Assembly: GCA_002390745.1 (NCBI GenBank)
Contig: DGQK01000023.1
Location: 1 to 64,000, forward strand
Length of the DNA stretch: 64,000 nt
Source: Bacteroidetes bacterium UBA4416
GTDB taxonomy: Bacteria > Bacteroidota > Bacteroidia > B-17B0 > Aurantibacillaceae
Reading direction: 5' to 3'
The notes under the pieces were generated by a model that saw only the letters and a list, made by a program, of their open reading frames with translations, did no database searches and had not been told where the DNA came from. Each line of letters begins with the position of its first letter. The first letter of the stretch is position 1. Made by a program: the position numbers and the translations under genes. Below are positions 16,921-25,670 of the stretch, in pieces.

Positions 16921-17862
16921 ATGAGTTTCTTTGAAAATCCACTGGGCCGTATGTACGGCCCATTTTTTTTGCTGCTCTACGCATTGATTTGCCTGGCAGC
17001 CATCCTGTACGTCAGGTACTATCTCCCCGGACGTGTGCTTCGCAGAACGAATGAAGAGAATCCAAAGATCCCCGACCGGCCAGATCCCTATGAGATCGCT
17101 TACCTCTGGCAAACCGAAAATGAATTACTCTCGCTGGTCATCTTTAACCTGGTACGGAGAGGCTTTCTGACACTCATACAAACAAGATCCGGAACACGGG
17201 TAACGAAAAATGCCGTGGATATGACTCCTTTGAGCATTATGGAAAAAGAAGTGTACATGAGGTTGGAAAAAGAAACAAGCCTGGAAAGCTTTGCCAAAGA
17301 TGTGTACCGAGACTCCTACTTCCGAACACATGCGGAATCGCTCGACAAGCATCTGAAGGAGCAAGGGCTTCTCTGGTCAGTTCCTGAAGAAGAGCAGTTC
17401 AGGAAGTATAAATGGAAGATGATCGCAGCCCTGGCCGCCCTGGGACTTTATAAAATTGTAGCGGCTGCCCAGCATGGACACTCAAACGTGTTGTTCATCG
17501 TTCTGATCGCTGTCGTTGCTTCTATCAACCTGATGAAGGTAAAAGTCATTAGAATGCCTTCTGCAAAAGGCTATAGATTGCAGGAGAAGTTAAAACAGGT
17601 CTTCAGGCCTGCTTATGGAAAACAGCTTCTGAGCCAGGCTCCTTACACGGAACAGCTTCTTCTGGGTATTTATGGATTTGGCCTGCTGGCCGGCTCGGAG
17701 TATGTCGACTTTTATACCTGCACAATATCCGGGCTCACGGCTCATCCTGCCATAGAGTTTGACAGTAGTACATCAGGTAGCGGAAGCTGCTCCGGCGGAA
17801 GCGGTTGTAGCGGGGGTGGAGGTTGCGGTGGCGGATGCGGAGGATGTGGCGGGTGCAGTTAA
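16921..17862 (+). CDS. TIGR04222-like membrane protein with Gly/Cys tail (candidate precursor 1)
   Basis: 313 residues from the ATG at 16921, chosen because its FFENPLGRMYGP start aligns with the paralogue at 18668. One membrane segment (about 14-34) is followed by a soluble domain with PDPYEIAYL and LVIFNLVRRGFL, then two more hydrophobic segments around 165-205. The last 30 residues are only Gly, Ser and Cys, with six Cys, ending GGGCGGCGGCS. TIGR04222 proteins carry such low-complexity tails and occur near DUF692/MNIO enzymes, which modify cysteines in peptide precursors. The tail is thus a likely substrate of the enzyme at 19624. This function is inferred from context. Confidence 0.75.
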   Translation: MSFFENPLGRMYGPFFLLLYALICLAAILYVRYYLPGRVLRRTNEENPKIPDRPDPYEIAYLWQTENELLSLVIFNLVRRGFLTLIQTRSGTRVTKNAVDMTPLSIMEKEVYMRLEKETSLESFAKDVYRDSYFRTHAESLDKHLKEQGLLWSVPEEEQFRKYKWKMIAALAALGLYKIVAAAQHGHSNVLFIVLIAVVASINLMKVKVIRMPSAKGYRLQEKLKQVFRPAYGKQLLSQAPYTEQLLLGIYGFGLLAGSEYVDFYTCTISGLTAHPAIEFDSSTSGSGSCSGGSGCSGGGGCGGGCGGCGGCS

Positions 17863-17877
17863 TTATTTGGGAAATGA

Positions 17878-18666
17878 ATGAACATGAAAATAGAAATCAA
17901 AAATATGACTAACTTAAAATCAATAAACAATACCATGACAACAGAAAAATCAGACGAATACTTGAAAACACAAGTCCGTGCATTTACAGAGGAAATCAAA
18001 GAGAAAACAGGGCAAAACCTTGTGTCTATTATCCTCTACGGCGGAGCGGCGAAGCACGATTACAAAATGGGAAAATCCAACACGAACATCCTCTTCGTAT
18101 TCGATCATGTGGACCTGAACGTATTGGACAGCCTCAGCGTACCTTTCCAGAAGGCCATGCTGGATTTCAGGATGGCGCCCTTTATCCTGACCTCTTCCGA
18201 GATTGAGCCATCCTCCCATGTCTTTGCCGGGAAGCTCTTCGACATTCAAAAGCACCATGAGCTGCTCTATGGAAAGGATGTACTAAACCACCTGACATTC
18301 GATGAGAAGCACCTGCAGTTCATTGCAGAGCAGGAACTCAGGAACCAGCTCTCGCGGATGAAATATTTCTATATTCAGAACTTCAACCTTCCGGAACAAT
18401 TATTTTCCAGGGTGCAGAAAGGATTTACCACATTGGTCATCAATGCCAATACCTTCCTGTATCTGAAACATAAGGCCTACTATGCCACACGGCAGGAGAT
18501 CACGGATCACATCCTGAAAGAGCCCGAAATGGATGCAGAAGCCTTAAGGTATTTATTAACGATCAAGAACAGCGAAGTGAAACTTTCCTCCGAAGAGATC
18601 AAAGCCGCTTACGATCTGCTCATGATCCAGTACAAACAATTGATCAAAGCCATTAAACAGATCTGA
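17878..18666 (+). CDS. nucleotidyltransferase-fold protein, possibly degenerate
   Basis: 262 residues as written; four in-frame ATGs (17878, 17884, 17905, 17935) are possible and the conserved part begins near KSDEYLKTQ. The middle has the polymerase-beta nucleotidyltransferase outline: IILYGGAAKHDYKMGKSNTN then ILFVFDHVD. The usual G-S and D-x-D become G-G and N-x-N, so catalytic acids seem to be missing. An alpha-helical C-terminal half follows. It sits between the two Gly/Cys-tail proteins and ends one base before the second. Its role in the cluster is unknown. Confidence 0.65.
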   Translation: MNMKIEIKNMTNLKSINNTMTTEKSDEYLKTQVRAFTEEIKEKTGQNLVSIILYGGAAKHDYKMGKSNTNILFVFDHVDLNVLDSLSVPFQKAMLDFRMAPFILTSSEIEPSSHVFAGKLFDIQKHHELLYGKDVLNHLTFDEKHLQFIAEQELRNQLSRMKYFYIQNFNLPEQLFSRVQKGFTTLVINANTFLYLKHKAYYATRQEITDHILKEPEMDAEALRYLLTIKNSEVKLSSEEIKAAYDLLMIQYKQLIKAIKQI

Positions 18667-18667
18667 T

Positions 18668-19612
18668 ATGGAGTTTATTTTTGAAAACCCCCTGGCACGA
18701 ATGTACGGACCCTTGTTTTTGGTGTTATATGTTCTCTTGTTTGCGGGCGCATTTCTATATATCTGGTTTGTGTTGCCTGCGAGGCTCAGCCGATCGAAAG
18801 AAGAACCAGATCCTAAAATTCCTGATAATCCTGATCCTTATGAGATCATCGGCATTTCTCAAACGGAGAATGACCTGATGGCCCTGGTGATTTTTAACAT
18901 GGTTCGAAGAGGATTTTTTTCATTCGAATTGAGAGATGGAACTTACTACATTATATCAAAAAATGAAGGAAATATTCATTTGCTGAATGACATGGAGAGA
19001 GACGCCTATAAGCAGTTAGGCAAGGACGGCCCTCTCAACGCTTTCGTCAGAGAACTCAGTCGCAGCGAGGCCTTTAAGGCCCACGCCGAAACGATCCGAA
19101 AAAAGCTTGAGCTTGGCGGCCTGATCTGGGGCAATGAGGAAAGACGCGATTTTGAGCTCTACCGCATCCTCATCCTTTTGGGAATACTGGTGCTCGGGCT
19201 TTATAAGATCCTGGCGGCACTTATCCATGGTCACAGCAACGTTATGGGAATCGTATTTCTCTCGATCATCGGTTGCGTCGTTATGATGAGACTGAAGGTG
19301 CAGAATATGCCGACCGCAAAAGGAGAGAAGTTCCTGGAGAACATGAAGCTTGCATTCAAACCCGTCTATGGAAACGGGTTATTGAAACAGCCCGGCTATA
19401 TCGAACAAACCCTCTTGTCGGTCTATGGCTTCGCTTTGTTAAACCATTCGGCCTACAGTAATTTTTACAACAATGTGACAGGAGAGCTGAAACCGCAGGG
19501 CTCTGTCTATTTTGATCAGGGCTCTTCCGGAAGCAACTGCAGCAGTAGTGGTGGTGGCGGATGTGGCGGCGGATGTGGCGGCGGATGCGGAGGTTGTGGT
19601 GGATGCAGTTAA
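18668..19612 (+). CDS. TIGR04222-like membrane protein with Gly/Cys tail (candidate precursor 2)
   Basis: 314 residues, clearly a paralogue of 16921-17862: both share ENPLxRMYGP at the N-terminus, PKIPDxPDPYEI, LVIFNxVRRGF, an ALxGLYKILAA-like membrane pair and an identical last 11 residues, GGGCGGCGGCS. The tail again has six Cys separated by two to four Gly. Bodies have diverged far more than the tails, which suggests selection on the tail as an enzyme substrate. The membrane anchors imply that the modified tail is presented at the membrane or cleaved later. No protease gene is seen in the cluster. Confidence 0.75.
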   Translation: MEFIFENPLARMYGPLFLVLYVLLFAGAFLYIWFVLPARLSRSKEEPDPKIPDNPDPYEIIGISQTENDLMALVIFNMVRRGFFSFELRDGTYYIISKNEGNIHLLNDMERDAYKQLGKDGPLNAFVRELSRSEAFKAHAETIRKKLELGGLIWGNEERRDFELYRILILLGILVLGLYKILAALIHGHSNVMGIVFLSIIGCVVMMRLKVQNMPTAKGEKFLENMKLAFKPVYGNGLLKQPGYIEQTLLSVYGFALLNHSAYSNFYNNVTGELKPQGSVYFDQGSSGSNCSSSGGGGCGGGCGGGCGGCGGCS

Positions 19613-19623
19613 AGACAAAGACA

Positions 19624-20460
19624 ATGAATAAACAATTACATAAGATCCCTTTTTTAGGAAATGGTATCGGTTTCAGGCCTGAGCTGAAATCCTTTATTTT
19701 TTTGAATAAAGATAAGATCGACTTTGTGGAGATCATTGCGGATCACTACATCGACGTGCCGGATGCCAAGCTGCGTGAGCTGGAGCTTCTGATGGAGAAC
19801 TTCACGGTGATCCCGCATGCCATCAACCTGTCGCTCGGAACCGTGGGAGGGCCGGATATGGGCTATGTGCGAAAGCTTGGGGCACTGATCCAAAAAATAA
19901 AGCCGCCCTATTGGAGTGAGCACATCGCCTATACCCAGGCACATGGATACGATATCGGCCACCTCGCGCCCATCGTGTACAGCGAGGAATTTTTAAGGAT
20001 CCTGCAGAAGAACATTGCCATGGTTCAGGCGGAGATTCCTTGCCCGCTGATCCTGGAGAATATTACCTATCACATCGAGTTGCCGGGTAAAGACATGGAG
20101 GATGCCGATTTCCTGAACAGCATCTGCGAACTAACGGCTTGCGGCCTGCTTTTGGATATCACGAACCTGTTCATCAATAGCCGAAACCTGAAATTCGATC
20201 CTTATGAATTTATAGACCGCTTAAACCCGGATCACATTGTGCAATTGCATTATGTCGGTTTTGAAGGGGACGACAGCCAGCTGATCGACACGCACGCCCG
20301 CGCCACTCAGCAGGAGATCTTCGACCTGATGGCGCATGTCTTTAAGCGCCGGGTCCCGAAAGGCACATTGCTGGAGCGCGACGAGCGTTACGAGCTCCTG
20401 GAAGAGATCAGCGCAGATTTGATGCGGAGCAAGGATTTATTAAAAACCTACAACGCATGA
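19624..20460 (+). CDS. DUF692 family multinuclear non-heme iron oxidative enzyme (MNIO)
   Basis: 278 residues from the ATG at 19624; a longer in-frame start overlaps the tail of the preceding gene and is rejected. The TIM-barrel MNIO ligand pattern is visible: HAINLSLG (H65), YWSEHIAY (H100), LILENITY (E145), LLLDITNLFIN (D178, N181), QLHYVG (H209) and DTHARA (D222, H224). MNIO enzymes such as MbnB and the bufferin enzymes bind two or three irons and convert cysteines of peptide substrates, using a partner that binds the leader. Four-base overlap with the following partner gene matches the usual MNIO-partner arrangement. Confidence 0.88.
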   Translation: MNKQLHKIPFLGNGIGFRPELKSFIFLNKDKIDFVEIIADHYIDVPDAKLRELELLMENFTVIPHAINLSLGTVGGPDMGYVRKLGALIQKIKPPYWSEHIAYTQAHGYDIGHLAPIVYSEEFLRILQKNIAMVQAEIPCPLILENITYHIELPGKDMEDADFLNSICELTACGLLLDITNLFINSRNLKFDPYEFIDRLNPDHIVQLHYVGFEGDDSQLIDTHARATQQEIFDLMAHVFKRRVPKGTLLERDERYELLEEISADLMRSKDLLKTYNA

Positions 20461-21014
20461 AGCCCTCGGAAGCACAACAGATTCTTAGTAGGCTGTACAC
20501 CGATCAGGTCTACCGCAAGGCTTTCCTGGCGGGGAAAGAGGCGTTCTACCAGGAGCAGCAGATCAGCGATCCCGAAACAATCGGCTATCTAAATGCCCTG
20601 AAGCCGGAACAGCTGGAGTTTTTTGCCAAAGGATTGTATGCCAAAAAATACCATGAAGTCATGCGCCAGATGCCGGGTACGGCGCATCTCCTCAAAAACA
20701 GGATGGGAGAGCTGTTCAGGGACTTCAGCAAGGAACCGCGCAGCTATGGTGTTCACAAGCATCACGAAGAAGCGCTGGCCTTCATGGACTTTATCAGGCG
20801 TGAAGAACCGGTTTCAGCCAGAATCAGGGCGGTCCTGAAATTCGAGGAAGTACTGCTGCGCAACTTTATAAATCCCACAACATGGCGCATTTGCTACCTG
20901 AGCTACGACGCCCCTGCCTTTTTGAGAAGCCTGCATGCCGGAGAAAAGCCCATGCTACAAAAAAAGTGTTTGCTGATTGTTTTCAGGAAAGGCAAAATAG
21001 TTAGAATGTTTTGA
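20457..21014 (+). CDS. MNIO partner protein (MbnC/DUF2063-like)
   Basis: 185 residues, mostly helical, beginning with SEAQQILSRLYTDQVYRKAFL (the typical helix of DUF2063-like partners) and ending with a mixed alpha/beta part (LLIVFRKGKIVRMF). Such partners bind the precursor and present it to the MNIO active site. Start overlaps the MNIO stop (ATGA), so the pair is made stoichiometrically. Similarity is by pattern and position; the family is very divergent. Confidence 0.7.
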   Translation: MKPSEAQQILSRLYTDQVYRKAFLAGKEAFYQEQQISDPETIGYLNALKPEQLEFFAKGLYAKKYHEVMRQMPGTAHLLKNRMGELFRDFSKEPRSYGVHKHHEEALAFMDFIRREEPVSARIRAVLKFEEVLLRNFINPTTWRICYLSYDAPAFLRSLHAGEKPMLQKKCLLIVFRKGKIVRMF

Positions 21015-21154
21015 AGAAGGCATAGGGATACAGTTGCGCAATAGAATTACATGAAGATCCCGAAGGGTCTAATGTCAATTTTTACAAGTTCGTCACGCCA
21101 TGTTGTGACTCTTTCCGATGCCATCGATGACGCAAGCGACACGCGTTCAGGGCT

Positions 21155-21904
21155 TTGGGCTATAATGAAAAGATCGCCACCATTTTCGCGCTCATTTGCA
21201 CCGAATCGGAAATGGACGAGGTGCAACTCGACGGAAAAACGTATTATGTGAAAAGCGGAAACCGCTGCCTGCCACAAGGCGCACCGACCAGCCCGGCCAT
21301 TACCAACTGGCTGTGCAGGCGCCTCGACGCGCGCTTTACAGGCCTGGCCAAAAAATATGGCTTCGGTTACACGCGCTATGCGGATGACTTAACGTTTTCC
21401 TGTGCGGAGTATAAAGCCGATGAGTTTAAAAAATTCCTGGGCTTTGTGAAGAAAACCATCAAAGCAGAAAACTTCACGATCCATCCCGATAAATTCAAAG
21501 TATTGCGCAAAGGCAGCAGGCAGGAAGTGACCGGCATTGTGGTGAACGAGAAACTATCCGTTGAGAAAAAGAAGCTCAAAAACTTCCGGGCCATGCTCTA
21601 CCAGGTAGAGAAGAATGGCATTGCCGGCAAGACCTGCAACCACTCGCCGAATTTTTTAGCATCCATTAAGGGCTACGCCAATTTCATCAATCAGGTAGAT
21701 CCTGCCAAAGGAAAGCTTTACACGGAGCGCGTGAATAAGATCTTAGCGGCCAATAATTTCAAGCACCAGATCGTGTTCAAAGCTAAAGCCAAAACCCAGG
21801 CTGCTCCAAAAACCCAGGCGCCGGATCCCACTATTCCCGGTCGCCCCGGCGATCACAATCCTTCCGATGATTCCGGAAAGAAACAGTGGTGGAAGTTTTG
21901 GTAA
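21155..21904 (+). pseudogene. retron-type reverse transcriptase, N-terminally truncated
   Basis: 249 residues covering only the C-terminal half of a retron-like reverse transcriptase: LPQGAPTSPAITN (RT4), YTRYADDLTFS (catalytic YADD), VTGIVVNEKLSV and the thumb SIKGYANFINQVDP. The fingers region with the first catalytic Asp is missing; 21015-21154 does not encode it in any frame. A Pro/Lys-rich tail ending KKQWWKFW follows. There is no ATG at the 5' end, only TTG. A short TCACG/CGTGA-type hairpin lies at 21093-21108, close to the breakpoint. I regard it as a remnant; no msr/msd-like RNA was found beside it. Confidence 0.75.
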
Positions 21905-21913
21905 ACGTTATGC

Positions 21914-21991
21914 CGTCATTGCGAACCGACGTCAGGAGGTGAAGCAATCTCATCGTATAGAAAGATTGCTTCGCTATCGCTCGCAATGACG
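21914..21991. repeat. dispersed palindromic repeat, copy 1
   Basis: Outer arms CGTCATTGCGA / TCGCAATGACG and inner GAAGCAATCT / AGATTGCTTC. The same element occurs at 39843 and 60576. Located between the RT fragment and the convergent thioesterase gene. Confidence 0.85.
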
Positions 21992-22002
21992 AACAGGTGA
22001 GG

Positions 22003-22491
22003 CTAAGCCTTCATTGCTTTTAATCCTTTCAATCTTTCCTCAAAAGAAGAAACCCCGTTAACAGGATTGACCACCTGTTTAAAAAAATCTGTGAGCTCTG
22101 CGGAATGCACCTCGCTTTTATTCGTGGCAAAATTAAAATGCACTAATTTGGACCAAAGGATTGCTTTTAGGTTGGTCTTGTGCTCATTCCACATCAGGGC
22201 CTCAAACACCAGGCTTTTATCTTCATAAGAAAGCAGCCGCGTTTGGATGTTAACCGTTTCCATGAGCACAGCCGGAGCCAGGTAGGCGATCTGATTTTGA
22301 GCCACCACCCAGCTTACCTTTTTTTCTCGGGCAAGCCTGTAAATGTCAAAGTCATAGTGTGTCATCAGCTGGTCTTCCCGGGCATTGATCATGTAGTCAA
22401 TGTATTTCGAGTTGTTGAGGTGGTTAAAAGGATCGCAGTCTGGAAAGCGTATTTTTAAGGTACTTTCCGGCAGTTTTTCCAAGGTATTCAT
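22003..22491 (-). CDS. acyl-CoA thioesterase, hotdog fold
   Basis: 162 residues with the 4-hydroxybenzoyl-CoA thioesterase pattern: IRFPDCDPFNHLNNSKYIDY (14-33, catalytic Asp in D-x-D-PFNHLNN), then ARED and VAQNQIAYLAPAVLMETV. Likely hydrolyses acyl-CoA esters in the cytoplasm. It is preceded by a dyad almost identical to one in front of the neighbouring TetR gene, so that regulator probably controls it. Confidence 0.85.
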   Translation of the reverse strand: MNTLEKLPESTLKIRFPDCDPFNHLNNSKYIDYMINAREDQLMTHYDFDIYRLAREKKVSWVVAQNQIAYLAPAVLMETVNIQTRLLSYEDKSLVFEALMWNEHKTNLKAILWSKLVHFNFATNKSEVHSAELTDFFKQVVNPVNGVSSFEERLKGLKAMKA

Positions 22492-22517
22492 GTGTGGTAG
22501 ATTTTCGGTTTTATTAA

Positions 22518-22531
22518 AGACTGATCGGTCT
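22518..22531. promoter_or_regulatory. candidate TetR operator, thioesterase side
   Basis: AGACTGATCGGTCT, a 14-base near-perfect dyad 27 bases before the thioesterase start. It matches the sequence in front of the TetR gene. Confidence 0.55.
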
Positions 22532-22549
22532 ATATTGGTGCAAAAAAAT

Positions 22550-23149
22550 TTAGTTCAGGAAGCGCTCTCTGACCTGCGTTTTCAAATAGCCAAGTACTTT
22601 ATTCAGGATCGCCGGGCTGTCGTTGAGTTTGCTCATCATAATGCCCCCCTCTATGGCCGCAAAGATCAGCTCCGCCTCATTCTGGGCATTGAGCTTCCTG
22701 GAAAATTCCCCGGCTTCTATTCCCCTCTCAATAATGTGCTTCAAAGAAGCCAGCATGTCTTTCAGGCCCTGTTTGGCCCGCTCTTTTAAAAAAGGAATGG
22801 AGTCATCTGCATCGGTTGCCGTATTCAGTAACACGCAACCACCCTCTATCACAGGCGATTCGGAATAATTGTAGTAAAAATCCAGGATCGCGTTCAGCTT
22901 TGCGAAGGCCGTGCTTTCCTCTCTGATCCTGAAACGCAGGGCTTCGCGCAGCTTGTTGAAGGAATAGTTGAAAGCTTCCAACGCAATCTCATCTTTGTTC
23001 CTGAAGTTGCCGTAAATCCCACCTTTGGCCAGGCCCGTCGCACGCAGAATGTCGCTCATAGAAGTAGCAGCATAGCCTTTTGTGTTGAATAAGGGTGCCG
23101 ACCGCTCGATGATGAATTGTTTTGTTCTTTCGGATTTGCTAAGCATCAT
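22550..23149 (-). CDS. TetR/AcrR family regulator
   Basis: 199 residues from the ATG at 23149 (a further in-frame start at 23164 would lie in the operator). The helix-turn-helix is LFNTKGYAATSMSDILRATG followed by LAKGGIYGNFRNKDEI, the standard TetR pattern, followed by a helical ligand domain. It probably represses itself and the thioesterase gene through the paired GATCGGTCT-type sites. The inducer may be an acyl-CoA or lipid, by analogy with similar gene pairs. Confidence 0.88.
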   Translation of the reverse strand: MMLSKSERTKQFIIERSAPLFNTKGYAATSMSDILRATGLAKGGIYGNFRNKDEIALEAFNYSFNKLREALRFRIREESTAFAKLNAILDFYYNYSESPVIEGGCVLLNTATDADDSIPFLKERAKQGLKDMLASLKHIIERGIEAGEFSRKLNAQNEAELIFAAIEGGIMMSKLNDSPAILNKVLGYLKTQVRERFLN

Positions 23150-23157
23150 GCAAATAT

Positions 23158-23172
23158 AAACCAATCGGTCTT
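23158..23172. promoter_or_regulatory. candidate TetR operator, autoregulatory
   Basis: AAACCAATCGGTCTT just upstream of the TetR start; shares ATCGGTCT with the site at 22518. Confidence 0.5.
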
Positions 23173-23183
23173 ATTTAGCAAAT

Positions 23184-25565
23184 TTACTTCCCGATTGCCT
23201 CAAACTTTACCTGCACGGTAATGCCATTCTCATCTACCAGCATCAGCTGATGCTTGCCAATACCCGGGTTGAGGGCCAGCTGATGGATCTCTTTGGTTTC
23301 ACCGATATACTGCTCATCGAGGTGCCAATAGATGGTCGTATTGATGCTGCGGTGCGTAGCTTCGAAAATGGTACGGCCCATATTCCCATCTATCTCTACA
23401 GGCACATAAATTTTGCTGTTGGGCTTGGGATAGAGCAATACCATGGCCTTATCGGCTACACGGGCGAGGCATTCAGGCTTGTAGTTGGGAAGCACTTTGT
23501 AATCGGGGTGGTTGAACTTGTAGTATTTTTCGATGAGCGGCGGTAATACAAACCAGGTGACATGCTTCATGTGGTATACATCCTCACACTCACTGTCTAC
23601 GCGCTGCCTTCCGTCGAGGCTGAGGTGTACTGTCTGGTGATAGGGACAGGCCGTTGTGTTCATACAGGACCCTGGAATCAACACCGTTTCTGTATTCACA
23701 CAGAGTTCCGAGGCGCGGTGCCCACTCTCCCGGCAGAGGACGGCTTTACACATCTCTTCTTTTGGTGCACTGAACCACTGCGGAGAGCGCGGTAATTGGG
23801 CAAACACATCAAAGAGCACAGGTGCCGCGGCCTGGATGCCGGTAAGGCCGGGCCTTCCCTCACCATCCGCATTACCGATCCATACGGCCACCACATAATC
23901 CGGGCTGACGCCGATGGCCCAGGCATCCCGGAAGCCAAAGCTGGTCCCGGTTTTCCAGGCGATCTTTTGAGAGGAAGCAAACACGCGCCAGTTGCCATCT
24001 TCATCGGGCCGGTTCACATCCACCATGGCTTCGAACGTGCTATAAACACAGGCTTTATCAAGCTTTGCCTCTTTGAGGGTCGTCGACGGTTTCTTTTTTT
24101 TCCGATGAGCTTTTTGTGAATTGTCTACCAGGGAAACAGGCCTGATGCTGTCGTAACGGAGCTGCTGCGCCATCTGTGTATATGCTTTGCTAAGGTCCCA
24201 GAGTCTGGCTTCGGCGCCGCCCAGGATCAGGGACAAGCCATAATGCCGCGCCGGTTTGTTCAGGCTCGTTAAGCCCATTTGCTTCAGCGAACGGTGAAAT
24301 TTCTCGAGCCCATAGTCATGGAGAAGGCGCACCATCGGGATGTTGAGGCTACGAGCCAGGGCTTTGTTGGCGGGCACGGCCCCATCGTATTGCAGGCTAA
24401 AGTTCTTTGGTGAGAAGCCGCCGTACTGTGTCGGAACATCCGCGATCAGTGTTTTGGGTGTGATGAGGCCATCCTCCAGGCTTTTCTCAAAGAGGAAAGG
24501 TTTGAGGATGCTGCCCGTGCTGCGTGGCGCTGAAATACAGTCCACGTCACTGCTGTGCTCTGCATCAGGGGAAGAGGTATTTCCCACGTAGGCCAGAACC
24601 TGCCCGGTTTTCACGGAAGTAATCATGACTGCGCCGTTGAAAATTCGGTTCTCCTGCAATAGCTGGCTGTGATGCTGTAAAAGCGCTACGGTTTTTTCCT
24701 GCAGGTTGAGGTCGATGCTGCTGCAGATGGTTTGCCCGCTGTAGCCTTCTTTCATAAAGCGAACCAGGAGGTGTGGCGCCTGTTGGGGCAGGGGCAAGGG
24801 TTTATCCGGCAAAGGTTCTTTTAAGGAGAGTTGAAAGGTCGTCTGGTCGATCTTTCCCTGCTCGTAGAGGCGTTTCAATAACCGGTTGCGTTTGTCGAGC
24901 AGGCGCTGGTGGTTTTTCCCGGGATAGATAAGCCCCGGCGCATTGGGCAATACAGCCAGGGTAGCGCTCTCCGCCCAGCTGAGCTTCTCCGGCTCCCTCC
25001 CGAAAAAGCGCCAGGATGCGGCTTCCAGTCCTACCACATTATTCCCGAAAGGGGCATGCGAGCTGTAATAGCGGAGGATCTCGGTTTTGGTGTAGCGGAT
25101 CTCCAAACGCGTGGCCAGGATCATTTCCAGGACTTTTTCGGGAAGGCTGCGCGAAGGGTTTTTTCGCATGATGCGCGCCAGCTGCATGGTAATGGTACTG
25201 CCGCCGCTCACCACTCGTTTGTTCCGGATATTCTGTGTGAGGGCGCGCCCAATGCCTTTGATGCTGATCCCATAATGCCCGTAGAAATTCCGGTCCTCGA
25301 ATTCCAGGATGCAGGTCCTGAATTTCTCCGGGACAGTTCCCTGCGACGCGAAGCGCCATTGCCCGTCATCAGCAATCTTAGCCCCCAGGAGATTCCCTTT
25401 TTTGTCAAGCAATACCGTAGAGGTAGAATCGTTGAAAAGCTGATCCGGCAGGCAATTGATGTACCATAAGGTGAATGCCAAAACCGCCAGGTAGAAAATC
25501 CGTTTGCGCCAGAGCCTGATCTTAGGGCGCTGTGCGCGGTATGCTTGTATCCATGCTGTTGTCAT
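23184..25565 (-). CDS. pbpC: penicillin-binding protein 1C
   Basis: 793 residues: membrane anchor (about 22-40), GT51 transglycosylase (EFEDRNFYGHYG near 88-99, GGSTITMQLAR), transpeptidase with STGSILKP (catalytic Ser near 350), SLN (in ARSLNIPM) and KTGTSFG (near 537), then the C-terminal BiPBP domain. It polymerises and cross-links peptidoglycan at the periplasmic side. PbpC usually stands beside an alpha-2-macroglobulin gene; here that gene lies 4.6 kb away on the same strand, separated by a sensor kinase, a lipoprotein and a response regulator. Confidence 0.93.
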   Translation of the reverse strand: MTTAWIQAYRAQRPKIRLWRKRIFYLAVLAFTLWYINCLPDQLFNDSTSTVLLDKKGNLLGAKIADDGQWRFASQGTVPEKFRTCILEFEDRNFYGHYGISIKGIGRALTQNIRNKRVVSGGSTITMQLARIMRKNPSRSLPEKVLEMILATRLEIRYTKTEILRYYSSHAPFGNNVVGLEAASWRFFGREPEKLSWAESATLAVLPNAPGLIYPGKNHQRLLDKRNRLLKRLYEQGKIDQTTFQLSLKEPLPDKPLPLPQQAPHLLVRFMKEGYSGQTICSSIDLNLQEKTVALLQHHSQLLQENRIFNGAVMITSVKTGQVLAYVGNTSSPDAEHSSDVDCISAPRSTGSILKPFLFEKSLEDGLITPKTLIADVPTQYGGFSPKNFSLQYDGAVPANKALARSLNIPMVRLLHDYGLEKFHRSLKQMGLTSLNKPARHYGLSLILGGAEARLWDLSKAYTQMAQQLRYDSIRPVSLVDNSQKAHRKKKKPSTTLKEAKLDKACVYSTFEAMVDVNRPDEDGNWRVFASSQKIAWKTGTSFGFRDAWAIGVSPDYVVAVWIGNADGEGRPGLTGIQAAAPVLFDVFAQLPRSPQWFSAPKEEMCKAVLCRESGHRASELCVNTETVLIPGSCMNTTACPYHQTVHLSLDGRQRVDSECEDVYHMKHVTWFVLPPLIEKYYKFNHPDYKVLPNYKPECLARVADKAMVLLYPKPNSKIYVPVEIDGNMGRTIFEATHRSINTTIYWHLDEQYIGETKEIHQLALNPGIGKHQLMLVDENGITVQVKFEAIGK

Positions 25566-25573
25566 TGCCGGAT

Positions 25574-25581
25574 CAAAGGTA
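25574..25581 (-). promoter_or_regulatory. pbpC: pbpC -7 box
   Basis: TACCTTTG on the minus strand, eight bases before the pbpC ATG. Confidence 0.5.
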
Positions 25582-25646
25582 AAACGGCTTAAACCGGAAT
25601 TTTCGCCCTTTTATTATTCGTTGCTGTTTTAATGGGAAGTGTTTTT

Positions 25647-25654
25647 TACCTTTG
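25647..25654 (+). promoter_or_regulatory. -7 box of the sensor kinase gene
   Basis: TACCTTTG, 16 bases before the TTG start of the kinase; back to back with the pbpC promoter. Confidence 0.5.
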
Positions 25655-25670
25655 ATTAACTGAAACCCGT

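Noticed and set aside
17878..18666. MntA/HepT-type antitoxin nucleotidyltransferase pair
   Set aside because: No HEPN partner follows, and the catalytic acids appear replaced by Asn.
21014..21154. Retron msr/msd RNA next to the RT fragment
   Set aside because: Only one short hairpin is present; no long paired a1/a2 flanks found.
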